Assembly: GCA_905193765.1 (NCBI GenBank)
Contig: CAJJPZ010000115.1
Location: forward strand, 1-6,889
From: an uncultured Eubacterium sp.
Lineage (GTDB): Bacteria > Bacillota > Clostridia > Peptostreptococcales > Anaerovoracaceae
DNA length: 6,889 nucleotides
Direction: 5' to 3'
Shown: one piece after another, positions 6,855 through 6,889 of the stretch
Numbering within the stretch: the stretch's first letter is position 1
Layout of the letters: every line of letters begins with the position of its first letter
Translations under genes and position numbers: made by a program
The notes under the pieces: generated by a model
Database searches by the model: none
What the model was told of the DNA's origin: nothing
Seen by the model: only the letters and a program-made list of their open reading frames with translations

Positions 6855-6889
6855 ATGAGAATTTCAAGACAGAATAAAATACTTGAACT
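6855..6889 (+). CDS. argR: Arginine repressor, N-terminal fragment cut by window edge
   Basis: Only 11 full codons and two bases of a twelfth are present, reading MRISRQNKILEL. This resembles the start of Bacillota ArgR/AhrC (M-K-x-S-R-x-x-K-I-L/I-E-x-I), where the winged-helix DNA-binding domain begins. GGAGG lies 7 nt upstream of the ATG, and a strong promoter and an ARG-box-like site precede it. ArgR is an arginine-responsive hexameric regulator that represses biosynthesis and often its own gene. Identification rests on a dozen residues plus the upstream operator, so another short winged-helix regulator cannot be ruled out. Confidence 0.6.
   Translation, partial: MRISRQNKILE

Overview
The window is mostly a housekeeping locus of a mid-GC Gram-positive anaerobe, most likely a member of Bacillota class Clostridia. 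The basis is gene content and order: a ruvC-ruvA-ruvB-queA-tgt cluster (Bacilli usually carry RecU instead of RuvC), a divergent ArgR-type repressor, strong GGAGG-type ribosome binding sites, a near-match to the Bacillota LexA box, and abundant ATA isoleucine codons. The genus cannot be named from this sequence.

Layout, reading the minus strand from right to left. Positions 6855-6889 (+) hold the first 12 codons of a probable argR, with a textbook promoter. Positions 6673-6854 are a divergent control region. It has a ruvC promoter with a LexA-like site over its -35, an ARG-box-like site, and the argR promoter. Then come seven complete minus-strand genes: ruvC, ruvA, ruvB, queA, a family-6-type DNA-deoxyinosine glycosylase, tgt, and a TRAM-less RlmC/RlmD-type rRNA m5U methyltransferase. 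Spacing is tight (4-nt and 1-nt overlaps, gaps of 12, 14 and 3 nt). The exception is an 86-nt gap before tgt, which may hold an internal promoter. A hairpin followed by a U-rich tract at about 499-535 probably ends the operon. Its tail overlaps the -35 of the next gene, a truncated AT-rich AAA_14/DUF4143-type ATPase running off the left edge.

Functional picture: RuvABC branch-migrates and cleaves Holliday junctions. The glycosylase removes deaminated adenine (hypoxanthine) from DNA, so these four form a DNA repair group. Tgt and QueA carry out successive steps of tRNA queuosine synthesis, and the last gene methylates 23S rRNA, so these three form an RNA modification group. The LexA-like site suggests that the operon, or at least ruvCAB, is induced by DNA damage.

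I did not find a clearly new multi-gene system. The best leads are the LexA/ArgR control region, the DNA glycosylase set between queA and tgt, and the palindrome-flanked, compositionally foreign ATPase at the left end.
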